A program made the translations under genes and the position numbers. The notes beneath the pieces were generated by a model. It was not told where the DNA came from, made no database searches, and saw only the letters and a program-made list of their open reading frames with translations. DNA of 64,000 nucleotides, from contig VCJN01000156.1 of the NCBI GenBank assembly GCA_006384855.1, positions 62,001 through 126,000 on the forward strand. Direction: 5' to 3'. Below are positions 10,807 to 22,121 of the stretch, piece by piece. Origin of the DNA: Tetraselmis striata (taxonomy: Eukaryota; Chlorophyta; Chlorodendrophyceae; Chlorodendrales; Chlorodendraceae). The first letter of the stretch is position 1. Every line of letters starts with the position of its first letter.

Positions 10807-11459
10807 AAACCCCCCACGTGGGGGTGGAAATCTGAGCAACACCTAGTACTATACGAATGTACTATTAATTATTGGTATGACTCTAGCCAACACTGTACGA
10901 GGTACTACTCACCTAGCTACAAGTAAGAACCTGCCGTATATATTGCACATCAGTCCACTGTGCTTTAACGAGATGCGTCGCTACACCTTATCATGCTGCC
11001 TGGCCGTTTTTTGCGTCGAATGCTACTCCGCCACAGTGCGCCATGCGCGCATTTACCACCACTCGCATGCACCCTCGCTTATGCATGCTTCGACGCATCT
11101 TCTCGCTTCTCTCTCCAAGGAAGCATAGCGGACCCTGCTCGGACTCCTTTGTAGCTCCGGCTGCTTACCGAATCATGGCTGGACATCGTCACGGCGCCTG
11201 GGCACTTCGCGTTCGCTATCTGGCAATCGAGATATGGCGCCTTGGTCGCCCATGTCGTCATCTACGACTCCCTTGTCACAGTCCCCATGCTTACCCTCGC
11301 GAGGCCTTACCTAGGTCGGCAAGCAGTTTGGCTCGAGATTTCTATGCCGGATACCCTCGTTGGGTGGAAGCCCCTACCCCATGACGTCGGCTTCTGCCAC
11401 GGCGTCGTCACTCGACAGAGACGCCAACACCTGATGGGCGAGATGCGTTCTTGCTGCTA

Positions 11460-12719
11460 GATCTGTCGCCATTTTCTTTTTGTGGAGGTTCTTCACCATG
11501 ATGCATGTTCCAAGCCGCGGCGGTGTGCATGACCTGCCCGCGCGTGTGGTCGATGGCGAACATGTCGCCAAAATGGCCAAGGTCTTGGCCCCCTTCTTCG
11601 AGTGTGTGCAAATCTCTTGCAACTCCTCTTTCACCTTCCATCCTCGCCGGGACGTGGTTTACCCGCATCTCCTAGGCAAGTTCACGAGATTCCCCATTGA
11701 GTTCTTCCCTTTGGCCACAAACCTCCTTGCTTCCGCGTGGGCGACGAGACGCCGGTTGTGAGGCACTTCGGCTTCTCCGAGAGAGCTGCCAACAAGATTG
11801 CATGAGCTCTCGACATTGTGTCGACCAAAGTCTTCTCCAAGAGTGTTGCAGACGGAGTTCGGAAACTGTGGGTGCGTGCGCTCCCTCACCCTCTCAACAA
11901 GCACGCGCACGACGACAGCAAGCGCCCTCTCCGCGACTCCAATGGCAGCCACCAAGCCTGGCCGGACGGGTCTTGGCTACGTGCCGTGGAGTGCCAGAGC
12001 AAGACAGTGTAACACATGCTATTCGATTCGCACCGTGCGCGAATGGCACAACGACCTCGACATTCAGCGTGGCCTTCATGGCATGTCAAAACCCGGCTTC
12101 ACGAAGGCGCGACCAACAGCTGCCAACCTTGCCGAAGCGCCAGTTAACCCGTCACCGTCTTGGTTGACGACCGCTACTTCCAAGTCACAGCAGCCCCGCG
12201 CCAGACTAGCGGGTCCTACAAGCCCGCATATCTCCCCCACCACCATCGGCGACTGGCACACATGGCTCCCAAAACGGCGTTGCAACGGCCCTCTTGGTGA
12301 TTGGACGAGCCCCGCCCCCTCCCGCGAGTAGGCTGGGTCCCAAGGAGAGTGCCAAGCCTCCGAGTGAGGCGCCGAAGCGCAAAGACGGTCACAATCCCTC
12401 GTTGAGCACCGGTGGCAAGACCCCCTTCAATAAGAGGGAGAGGCCGACTGCGGAAGATGTGAAGGGCAAGCCCCCTATCCCCCAGCTAGGCGAGGCGGCT
12501 CCGACACCGGAGTCGGAGGAGGAGGACGAGCCCTTCCAGCAGCCCAGGCCGAAACGTCCAGCTCGGTCAAGACGCCAGGCGCCTTCGGGTCCCACAGGTT
12601 CGACTGCTCGTCGCGGGGCCGCATCTTTGCGTGGCGGTGCCGCATCTCCGCCTCACCGACTCGCATCTCCGCCCAAGGAGCCCGCATCTCCGGATTCAAG
12701 CCCGCACCGCCGCATGTAG
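11460..12719 (+). pseudogene. broken ORF, possibly a gag-like element protein
   Basis: A coding-like region spread over several plus-strand frames. About 11493-11758 is open and protein-like (F-F-T-M-M-H-V-P-S-R-G-G-V-H-D-L). The reading continues after frame changes near 11760 and 11800 through T-K-V-F-S-K-S-V-A-D-G-V-R-K-L-W, reaching a Cys-containing stretch near 12010. The last part (12294-12719) is a Pro/Ser/Arg-rich tail of about 140 residues with an acidic patch E-S-E-E-E-D-E and repeated R-G-A-A-S/P-A-S-P motifs. A globular part followed by a basic, proline-rich tail is typical of retroelement ORF1/gag proteins, but I cannot name a family. Internal stops and frame changes mean it is not functional as written. 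Confidence 0.35.
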
Positions 12720-13070
12720 CGACAGTTGGCCTTGCTAAGATAGCGCATGCAGTCCTCCATCGACCCATGACCGGAATCACTCCAAGTACTCCCAGGCTCG
12801 GTTTCCAACGGTATGCTCCTCTCTCTCCCCTTCGTGGGCCGCCCGCAGCTAGGCCCCTCACTCAGCCACTTGTCGCACCTCGCTTTGTTGGGGAAACTCC
12901 GCCAATCACCGACCCTACCGTCGTCTCTCTCGTCGGCAACCAATAATTCCTCCAAACACGCGTGCACTCGTTCTTTGGCTCCCAAGACCTTTGCGACCGC
13001 GTCGCCGACCTGGGCGACATGATCGTTGCTGCACGTATGGTTCCGCAAGTTCCGTGGGTGAAAAGAGTGC

Positions 13071-14314
13071 GTGAACCTTCATTGGAGGCGGCAGGAAGCA
13101 GTTGCGTCTCGACATGAGTGGTGCCCTCCTTCTTCCCTCCACTTTTGTGTTTTGTCTATTGTCTACCAACGAGAACTAACACTGTCCCGGCACGCAGGCA
13201 TTGCTGACATGAGACTGCAGGAGAGGGTTGCGGAAGATAGCACCGTCACCATGCGCCCCTTCCGCTAGGCCTCCAAAGAGAACCGGCTCGTGTGTAACGA
13301 GGTGAAGGGGATTTGCAATGAGTACGTGCAGGAAGCTCACCGCTAGCTCCTCATCTCGTCCCTTGGCTACCTTGCCCCGCACAAGGCCCTCGTTATGACG
13401 GACTCGACCTGCGGCTCGGGTCCGGGCCATGTTGACGGCGTAGCGGGGGGGGGGGGGGGGGGGGGGGGGTTGCTTCTCATCATCTTCCTCACATGCTGCG
13501 CGCCACTCACTCCCGTCCGGAGGGGGGCGGATGTCACAATTGTCGACGCATTGAAGTGGGCTGCACCTCGAATCGTGAGCCTTCCCCCTCCTCCACGCTG
13601 CCGTGAAGTCCTGACGTAAGTTCGACAGAAATCTCACCCTGGCGCATGTCTTTCCCTCCATCTCCGCCTAGTGGGAAGAAGCAGTAGCGTCGCCTCTTGG
13701 CGTCGAACCTTGGCTCGAGCAGAATCGGCCGGATGTCCTTGCAGTTCCCCGGAAGGTGCGGAATCTTTTGCACTGGGCGCGTGGCGCGGAGCCAAGCTTT
13801 CGTCCCCGTTGGCGTCGCGGACGACCGCTACCGGATGGACGTCTGCCAAGGAAACCACGACGCGACGACACACGCGCGTCCGGGCTTTGCTTTCGTCATG
13901 CCCGTTGTAGATGTCCACGCCAGCCCTCCCAAGGGAGGCGTCAACCCCGCGTTCGCAACAGGCTGCCCGAGATACAAGGACAGCCCGGGTGCCACCCCTT
14001 GCTTCCGACTCTTCATCAGCCTGCACCCCAACACGGGCACGATGATGCCGGGGCCGGAATGGCAAATTCTGCCCTATCACGTCCCCAGCTTGTGCGCTTT
14101 CCTGCATGAAGTCGACCACGAGAACGAGGCCTACCGTCGCCAGCACGAGAAAGCTAGAACAATGGCGGCGGCGAAAGAGATGCGCCAATGGAACCCGGAG
14201 GCCCACATCGGGGACGACGAGTACATCGTGGTCGACGTCAAAGCAGCGGTGGCTGAGGCCACGCACCAGGTACAAGACACCCCAACAAGAGAGGGAGAGG
14301 GTGGAGAGAATTAA
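13071..14314 (+). pseudogene. unidentified broken coding region, longest open part 13697-14314
   Basis: Two coding-like stretches interrupted by stops and a poly(G) run (13444-13470). In 13190-13440 the plus frame reads through A-D-M-R-L-Q-E-R-V-A-E-D-S-T-V-T with internal stops. From 13697 to 14314 a frame of 205 codons stays open. It includes F-V-P-V-G-V-A-D-D-R-Y-R-M-D-V and W-Q-I-L-P-Y-H-V-P-S-L-C, and ends in a charged, helix-prone tail (about residues 135-200). I recognise no family. Position and orientation suggest it was continuous with the broken ORF at 11460-12719, i.e. one decayed unit of about 3 kb. A functional intron-containing gene is less likely, because no splice pattern removes all the stops. 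Confidence 0.3.
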
Positions 14315-17300
14315 TCGTGAGGGGTGGGATTACCCGCATCTCCGCAGTGGGGCAAGGTGAACGCCCGCAGCTCTCGCGTGGAACCCGTCTAACACTCGCA
14401 CATTTTGTAACGATGAGATGTTGTTCCGTACCCGACCCGCTTGCCTCGTGGCACCTCGCCATTCCGGAAATTGGTGATGCGTTGTCGACGTACACAGCTC
14501 GCTTGACTGCGGGGATGCCTGGCAAGTGATCAGAGCACACCTTGAAACGCGGACACGCTTTATCCCGGAAGATGTTGAGCAGCAACCCACCCTACCTGCA
14601 TCTACACATCTCCGTGGGAGTATTACTGCTTGACGGCGTCCATAAAGACATGGCGATTGGTTTGCGTGTGGCATCCATGTAGTGGCTTCGCCGGCAGGGC
14701 ACACGCTCTCTTCGGCAGGGCCAAGACGGGTCTTATTCTTGAGCGACGTAAACCCGTCCCGCGTGTCCCACTTCGTCGGCGGGACGCCTTGTCGCCGGAG
14801 ACGCACGACGCGGCCGCTGCCTTGTGCTAGGAGCCCTTCGTCGTTGTCACGTCGCCTTGGTTCAATCACTTGGATTTGCTCCTACCATTGCTAGCGGCCT
14901 CCAAGGCATATATCTCATGCGTGCAGATTCCGAGTAACTACTTGACACAAAGCAAGGGTCCCTCTCGCGAATGGACTACATCGATAGTCTGCTGTCAGCG
15001 GGGCGTCTACTTATCATCGCGTCAAAAGACCCAAGAAATTCCGGGACAAACAGACGCGCCTTGTGGTTGGTCGTGGGAAGATAATTGGCGTCTCTAACGA
15101 CGCATTTTTCCGAGCAACTCGGTCTGCAACGTGGGTTCGTGTATGGTCCGTGACATAAGAATCATACAGCTTAAGCTCCGTCATAGCTCGCCAGGACACT
15201 AGGTAATACCGCTTGTAACACACCCTCCTCGCGGAGATGACGAGCCACATGTCGAATTGAGGAGCACCCTTACAAGCTTACGCCCCTTGTCTCCTCCTTT
15301 GTCACGGTTACGGAGCACTATGCGCGTCTGCGACTCTCGGCATCTCGTCTCCGCGGTCGCCTTCTCTAGCTTCGCATGACTATGACATTCTCTGGGACTT
15401 CTTCTTCGTTTCCGCGGTCGCGTGCCCCCTGCCGCCCGCGGCCGGTGCAACGTGCGAAGATGGAACTCGCGTGCCCGTTGCCGGCTGGAGATTCCCGCGC
15501 TGCGGCGTAGCGTTTCCGCGTCGACCTTGCGATGCGGTCGTGCCGTCTCGGGACCTTTGTAGAGCCGCAGTAGGACCGCGATGCCGATGCCTGCCTGCAC
15601 ACTCGCTCATGTCATCCGCCAGCCTCTAGAGCCGCATCTTCTCCACGGGTCTCGTAGGACACCCCACACAAGCTTGTGGGAGCAGATGCCGTACAACCGG
15701 AACTGCTCGCAGTCGCATCAGGGGCGGCTGTAGTGAAGAGTCACCCGATTTAGGAAGAAAAATTCTCGCTGAATCGCCTGAAGAGTCCATCGCGATATGT
15801 TTCCTAGAATTCCGGCCAAGCTATTGCGGTACCTCAGCGCCGCTTGTCGAGTAACGGCGGTGCGAGTGCTAATTTTGAATGGGTCGCGAACGAGGTACAG
15901 CGCCACGTCGACCTCCAAGTGCCTGCCTAGGTGAGGCGGGCAGTACTTCACGCGACAGATGGCGCGAAGAGGGACGCGTCGACTTTTCTTGTGTAGTACT
16001 TTCGTATAGTATGCCACTAGATATTAAACGTGCCCGAAATGCGGGTAGTTGTCGGGTCTTATGTGTACACGTGTGGGTGCAAATTTGCGGGCACGAAACG
16101 TGCCATTTTGACGCGCAAATGCGCCATGTCCCCGTGTCGCCTAGCGATATCCGGTCAAAGAAGATGCGGGTGTGGACGGGCACGATGGACTGCACGGACG
16201 TGCGGCATCACCCGGATATGCTGTGGAGTTGTGGATATGCTGTCGGCTATGTGCAAAGGGCTGGCGGGGCAATAGCGCGGCGGCAGCAAGCGGCGATGCG
16301 CGTAGTCTTCGTTGCGCGCTTGGATTTCTGCGAGATCAAGAATACATTACATGGAATGATGAACCGTCACGCACCGCAGGGCCCCGCACTGCCGCCGATG
16401 CGTTGCCAATTCGCCTCTCAACAAAGTTAGTATCCAAAAGAAGCAATGCAACTGCCGCACAAAGCCCAAGCACCGCCAGGTGCGGTTTGATGGGTCGTCG
16501 CCGGCACAATACTCAACGCTTGTTCTCTCAACCTTCCCCAACCCCCTCCGCATATTATTGGCTTACCATAGGCAGTTGGGGTGGGGGGGGGGGGGGTGGG
16601 GGGGCGGGGGGGGGCATGGTGCATCGCCTTGTTGTTGTAAGTGCATGCATGTCACCATGACTTACGCAGTGTGTCATAGTGCATAAAGGACTAGAAGATC
16701 ATTACAAACAAACCGGAGGGGGGGGCTCAAAATGGAGGGGGGTGATCTAAACCATGTCATTATGTCGGAATGGCCTTACAAGGTTGCCACAACGCTTACC
16801 ACATGGCAGCATTACATACGGTACGTATACGAAGTTGCATGAACACATCGTGCTAGTACATATAGTACATGTACTAACTCGTACTATATCATACTCGTAT
16901 AATTGTCACACTACATACCGTATCTTCCCTCGAGCTAGCCGGCCCTAGTAGTCGCACACTGAATGCGATGGCGTATGGTGGACATATACGCATTTAAGTC
17001 TAGCATTGATCAAATGCTACATCTTGCCAGGTGAAAATGCGTTACACCTCATGCACGCGGTGTACATGTAGGCTTATCTAGGGTAATTCTATGCCTTACT
17101 CTGAAAGCATTTGAGGCGATGTTACGGCTATGTTGCGTCGCGAGCCCATGGCCGCGCTTGGCGTATGCGCTTCAAAAATCAGCGATACCCGGCCAATGGT
17201 GCGCGCCGGAAATACGGAAACCGCCGATTAGCAAAAAAATGCGATACAAGATTAGCAACATCGCAATACAAGCGCGCAGTACATAAGGTCACAGTGCGGC

Positions 17301-17390
17301 TGAAAGTGTTTGCGGTACCTTATTCGTACGCGCACCCGTGCCCGCTTAGTCCGCGAACGGTGTTTCGCGCGCGGCGGGCCCGCCTCACTA
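14315..17390. other. no supported gene
   Basis: Short broken frames continue on the plus strand to about 15100, perhaps the decayed end of the preceding unit. A 133-codon minus frame (15199-15600) is Arg-rich and unrecognised. A Cys/His-containing plus frame at 16030-16275 has no convincing zinc-finger spacing. A poly(G) tract interrupted by single T/C bases lies at about 16579-16615. Confidence 0.4.
16790..16930 (+). repeat. dispersed repeat, copy 1
   Basis: About 140 bp related to 47365-47505 and 47740-47875. It shares GGCAGCATTA, a CGGTACGTATAC-like block, an ACTCGTACTATATCATACTCG block and TATAATTGTCACACTACAT. It has the same orientation as the two copies near 47.5 kb. Confidence 0.6.
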
Positions 17391-17394
17391 CGAG

Positions 17395-17478
17395 GAATTC
17401 ACGCACTGCGAGAATCGAACCTGCGAACGGGTGTGCGCGCGTACGGAGAGCGCCCCGTAAACGCTCAGGCCGCAGCCC
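17395..17478 (-). other. tRNA-like sequence (tRNA-derived SINE or degenerate tRNA)
   Basis: On the minus strand an A-box-like GGCCTGAGCGTTTACGGGG (about 17472-17454) is followed by CGCTC...GAGCG-like arms. A near-perfect B box, AGGTTCGATTCTCG, lies at about 17423-17409. The spacing resembles a class II (Ser/Leu-type) tRNA. The arms do not fold cleanly by eye and I cannot assign an anticodon, so a SINE head or pseudo-tRNA is as likely as a functional gene. Confidence 0.4.
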
Positions 17479-17489
17479 GAAAGTAACAA

Positions 17490-18115
17490 TGTCGCTTTGT
17501 GTTGTTATATAATCGTTATATCCGGTACCGAACGGCTCGCAGTACCCGTACCACGTGGGGCGCCGATATGAATTCAAAAGTTGAAAGCCGAAAGCTCGAA
17601 AGCCGTTCATTACTTTTGACGCCTCTAGTGGGAAGGGCGTTACACTTGTGGCAAACTTCTAGCTTTCGGTGCGCGCCCCTTGCATGACATACATCGTGCT
17701 ACACGGATGTATTTGGTCGCTATGTGCACCCCTTGCGCGATCGCCCCCAAGTGGCCGAACAATGATTTATAGATAAATTCAAGTGCGGGTTAAAATGCAG
17801 CTGATCGATGGCGCCCTTAAGATTTGCGCTTGAAGTCAGCATTTATATTGTACACTAAGGGGTGCGCTCGAAATCCTATAATTCTATTGCAAATACAATT
17901 ATACTATGCATTGTCTCTATTCATCACTGCATTCGTGGGCCCAATAATAAGTGTATGACGTAATATATACTTATCCATAAAGATATGTACGTCACTAAAC
18001 ACGCCGATTTTTCTGCCGACACCCTCAAAAGTTCAGATGTATATGGACGCCCATCGGGCTTCCTAGAGCATAAGGCTCCCGCAATGCCACAAGCCGGCGT
18101 TTATCTCTCTCTACC
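17490..18115. other. no supported gene
   Basis: AT-richer sequence with no coding frame I can support. The TAAGGGGTGCGCTCGAA motif near 17858 resembles, in inverse, TTCAATGCACCTTA near 19249, so the two might be worn ends of the mariner-like element between them. The match is weak. Confidence 0.3.
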
Positions 18116-18119
18116 CCTA

Positions 18120-19205
18120 TTTTCCTCAGCAAAAACTCAGCCGACACGCTCGCCTAGAGTCGTCGACGCAACTCGCACGACCATGGTAACAAGCACGTTG
18201 TTTGCGTTTTTGCGTATAGAGAGGCTGCACCAAGCAATCAAGCTGAGGAAGCATGGCGAAACCGCTGCTCCAAGGGCGAGGGCGATGGGCCGCGGCGAGA
18301 CTGGAGAAGGTTTTGTTAACCGTGTGCGGCAAGGTAGGCCGCGCGTCCTCAACAACAAGGCTGCTGCGGGAGCGAGGCAAATGGTCGGGGGAAGGGAGGC
18401 CGTAGGGGCAGCCACGATTGCTTGACGACTCAGGGCGCGTGGGCATAAGGCAAGGACGGTCAGCACGAGCACCGTGCGGCGCCCTTTGAAGCGAGGGCGC
18501 GGCCGTAGGAGTTGCAGTTCAAGTCAATGGAAAAGAGGCAACGACGCAGTAAGAGTCACGAGCAGCAACAAGTGGTATGTGTAAAAGAGGACGAAAACTC
18601 AGCCAGACAAAGCAGATGTTCACAGATTCTTAGATATTTCGGAGAGACGACGGAAGTGGCAACGCCACGGCAAACCGGTGAAGCAAGAGGCAGTCAAGCA
18701 TCCAAACCAAGCACACATGTATAACGCGTCGGCGTCAAATGGCGTGTCTAGCTTTGCATGCAGTCTTGGGAACCACACGGCTCAAGGAATGCAAGACAAA
18801 AGGTTTGTGAGCGAAGGAATATTGCAAGATGATTGAAAATCTATTCGTTCTTGAATTTGCGCGGCTCTCTGGCGGGCAGCCGTTCCCGGTCTTTAAACGG
18901 CACACCTCCGCATAGGGTAAAAATAACAAAGTTGACATGGCTAAAAAACCACACATGAGATTGGTGCGCGCACCTCCGTGCTCCCCAGATTTGAACCCTA
19001 TCGAAAATATGTGGGACATAGTTGAGGACTGGCTGTAGGGAATGATATTCTAATGTCCCCGCGCAGCTACTTTATTGAGAATACACTCCATCGCAGTTCG
19101 GCCTTGTATCACTAGAACAATGCAAAAAACTGTGCCTCAATGCCTGCGCGACTATCAACGTCTTTGAGCACGGGAGGAGGACACATAAACCGATTAAACA
19201 TATAT
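18120..19205 (+). pseudogene. Tc1/mariner transposase remnant
   Basis: Decayed DDE/D transposase of the Tc1/mariner superfamily. The N-terminal part (about 18270-18420) keeps the end of a helix-turn-helix region with the arm G-R-P-R-V-L-N-N-K-A. The C-terminal part keeps the highly characteristic C-S-P-D-L-N-P-I-E-N-M-W (about 18979-19014), which precedes the third catalytic acidic residue; the final helix D-I-V-E-D-W-L then runs into a stop. Further on, in another frame, S-M-P-A-R-L and G-G-G-H-I-N correspond to the usual end of these proteins (about 19140-19195). The middle (18425-18900), which should carry the first two Asp residues, is not recognisable. It is non-functional and has no clear terminal repeats. 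Confidence 0.75.
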
Positions 19206-19469
19206 ACACCCAAAAAGTGAAAACCGAAAAAATGTGAAGGTGTAAACTTCAATGCACCTTATTATGGGTCGCTATCGTTAATACAGTATATGAATGTATA
19301 AATAATGGTAACTGCTCATACTACCAATATCCTTATTAAATTCTATTCTATATTATGTGTACTAAATTATCTAATGCGGGTGCTACCCGCCGTTTTATAT
19401 CATGCTTACGGCTAATATATTATTCAACATTAGAAGTCGTTAAGTTCGCCCTGGGTCATCGGCAGAAGC

Positions 19470-19715
19470 CGCCCGAGCACGCGACCTCGTGCGCCAACCA
19501 CAGTCGTAGGTCCTGGCACTGAGCCATTGGGCTAAAACCATTGAGCTAAAGCCATTGAGGACGAGACCGTTGCCTCATTCCAAACCCGAAGGGCTAATGC
19601 ATCAATAACCGGGTATACTCCCGGGACACGGGCCCAGTCGATATTGCCATGAATCAAGGCCGGGAATCGATTCGGGGACCTCCTGAATAGGAGACCACCG
19701 CTCTGCCGAGCGGAA
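19470..19715 (-). other. two tRNA-like tracts, degenerate
   Basis: On the minus strand, TAGCCCAATGGCTCAGTGCC (about 19534-19515) resembles an A box. A second tract (about 19715-19650) has CCGCTCGGCAGAGCGG as a D-arm-like piece, TCTCC/GGAGG as an anticodon-stem-like piece and CGAATCGATTCC as a B-box-like piece with one extra base. Neither folds into a proper tRNA, so these are probably worn SINE heads. Confidence 0.25.
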
Positions 19716-20114
19716 AGACCGGGATTAATATCGTGACAAAAGCAAGTGATAGATGATATCATCCTATGGCCGGTAGTGGTGGGCCCCTGCCTGGGATGTT
19801 GCGCTTTCAGGTGGCATAAATAAAACCCATTGTTTGCTTACATGAATAAATGGGGACAGGGACAGGGGAGGGGGAACGGCAACATTTACCGGAGGAACCG
19901 GCACTACTTGGGCCCCAGGAGGCCAGGACAGAGGGACTGTACTTGCAACTGTCCGGAGATATGCACTTGAGTGGGGGCAACTCCGCGCAACACGCAGGGA
20001 AGCCGCTCGCTAGTTGGGAGCGAACATGACTGAACGTATATGTGACTGGCGGACGAGCTGCGCTATGGTGTCCGCGAACACCCCTATGACGTGGAGCCGA
20101 CCGAGCTGCCCCGA

Positions 20115-22090
20115 TTAAAACTTGCCGGAACTGAGCAGCTTGCGCAGCCCCTTGGGTTTCTTCTGCCCCGACTTGGCTGCAGACTTGGAAGCGGCGACAG
20201 CTGCTGTCGTCGCGTTGACGGTGATGGGCGCTGTGGCGGCGCCATCGGCATCACAGGTCTTGGCGGCCGTGGCGCGTTCTTCCTCCGCACGACGACGCCC
20301 CTCGTCGATGGACGCCGCGACCGCAAGCGCGCGCTGTCGTGCGCTCTGCGCCTCCGCGGCGGCGCGGTCAGCGCGCAACACGACGTCGCGCACGCCGAGC
20401 TGCATCGGACCGTTGGTGCGCCAGTGCTCGTCGGCGCGGCTGGCCCCGTCCTTGGCCGCGGAGCGTGCCTCCTCGGCCGCCTTGGTGGCGCGGGCGACCG
20501 ACGCGGCGTTCGCGCGGCCGTTGGCGTCGTCGGCGTGCGTCACCTCGGCCAGGCTCTGCACCCACTTGGGCTTGCTCTCGCGCCACTCGCCCGCCCACTG
20601 CTCGCCCGTCTCGATGGTGTAGATGCAGAAGCCGTGCTTCTTGCCGTGGTACCACTGGCCCTCGTACTTCTGGCCGCTCGCGAAGAGGTAGACTCCGTAG
20701 CCGTGCGGCACGTCACTCTGGTACTGCCCCATGTAGCGGTCGCCGTTGGGGAAGGAGTAGACGCCGAGGCCGTGGCGCTTGCCGCTATTGTAGTCGCCAA
20801 CGTAGTTGCTCTCGTCGGTACACTGCTGCATGCCGCGCCCGTGGCGCAGCCCCGCCTGCCACTGCCCCTCATAGTAGTCGCCGTTGTAGTAGCGGCAGAT
20901 GCCGAAGCCGCATCGCATGCCCTTAGCGTACTCGCCGTGGTAGGTGCTGCCGCGCGCAAAGGTCTCCATGCCCACGCCCTCGTACAGCGCACGCACCCAC
21001 TGGCCCTCGTAGCGCCCCTGGTTGGCGAACACATACACGCCGTAGCCCTCCATCTGGTCGTCGAAGAACTCACCCGCGTAGACGTCGCCGTTGCTGAAGC
21101 TGTAGACGCCCTCGCCCGCCTTGTGCCCTCGGAGGTAGGGGCCTTTGTAGCCGTCACCGTTGGCCAGCTTGCGGACCTCGTAGGTGACCTCCTTGAGGTC
21201 GCGGCCCTTGAGCACGCGGCTAGTGAGGTGGCCCTCCTCCGGCCGCACCTCCACCACTTCCTGGCCTCCAGCTCCGCCGCAGTCGCCAGCCTGCGCCGAC
21301 TTGCTGTAGCTGTTGGGCGTCAGCGTGGCCGCCACCACCGGCTTTGCGTCCTCCATCTGGCTCGGCACCGCCGGCAGCTGCGAAGCGTAGTCCGTCCCAG
21401 CGTCGGCCGTCTGCGGCGAGGTGTAGTCCAAGTCCGCTAGCATGCCAACCGCCTTCATGGCAGCGCTCTTGGTGGCCGCCGCTGTGAGCGCCTCCTCCTC
21501 GGCGCGCTCGTCCTCCACACGCTCCTCCACCTGCACACAACAGCTTGTCATTATACAGTTCTACAAAAAACAAAATACCAGCGGAGAGACCAAGGCAAAG
21601 GGTTGCCTACCTTGGCAACCGCCAGTGCCGCCGCCACGGCATCTGCCTCCTGCTGCCCCTCCGCGTCCAGGTCAGCGCCCACGCCAGCAGAGGCGAACGT
21701 CTTGGGAGGCCCGCCACCCACACCGCGGCTGGCAAAGCTCGGGCTGCGGGCATCGTTGCCGCCGTCCACACCGTCGGCGCTGCCCGCCTGCGCCACAGCG
21801 GTAGGTACCATCACCATCAGCGCTACAAGCCCAGCTGTCAAAACAGTGTGAATTTAAACATATTCATGTTGTACGCTCTTTAGAAACCCCAATGCAATTA
21901 GCAGCAGTCCCTAAACCACTGAAGAAATTGTAGTCATCATGCAATATTCAACCGTATGTTATCATTGCATGCTGTATACATGTATACATTCATATAAATA
22001 AAATTCAGCATCATATATACTACAAATACAAACTAAATAAGATGCTTTCGGTGTGGTTGGGTGGGAACTAAATGAGGCAACGGCTGGTTT

Positions 22091-22121
<31 letters not shown>

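Noticed and set aside
18830-19020. Functional mariner transposase
   Set aside because: The C-S-P-D-L-N-P-I-E-N block is intact, but the frame stops shortly after and the region holding the first catalytic residues is not recognisable.
20091-21440. 449-codon open frame on the plus strand
   Set aside because: It is the antisense shadow of the MORN exon (20115-21530, minus). The minus reading has clear MORN periodicity, while the plus reading is a compositional Val/Ala/Leu-rich string.
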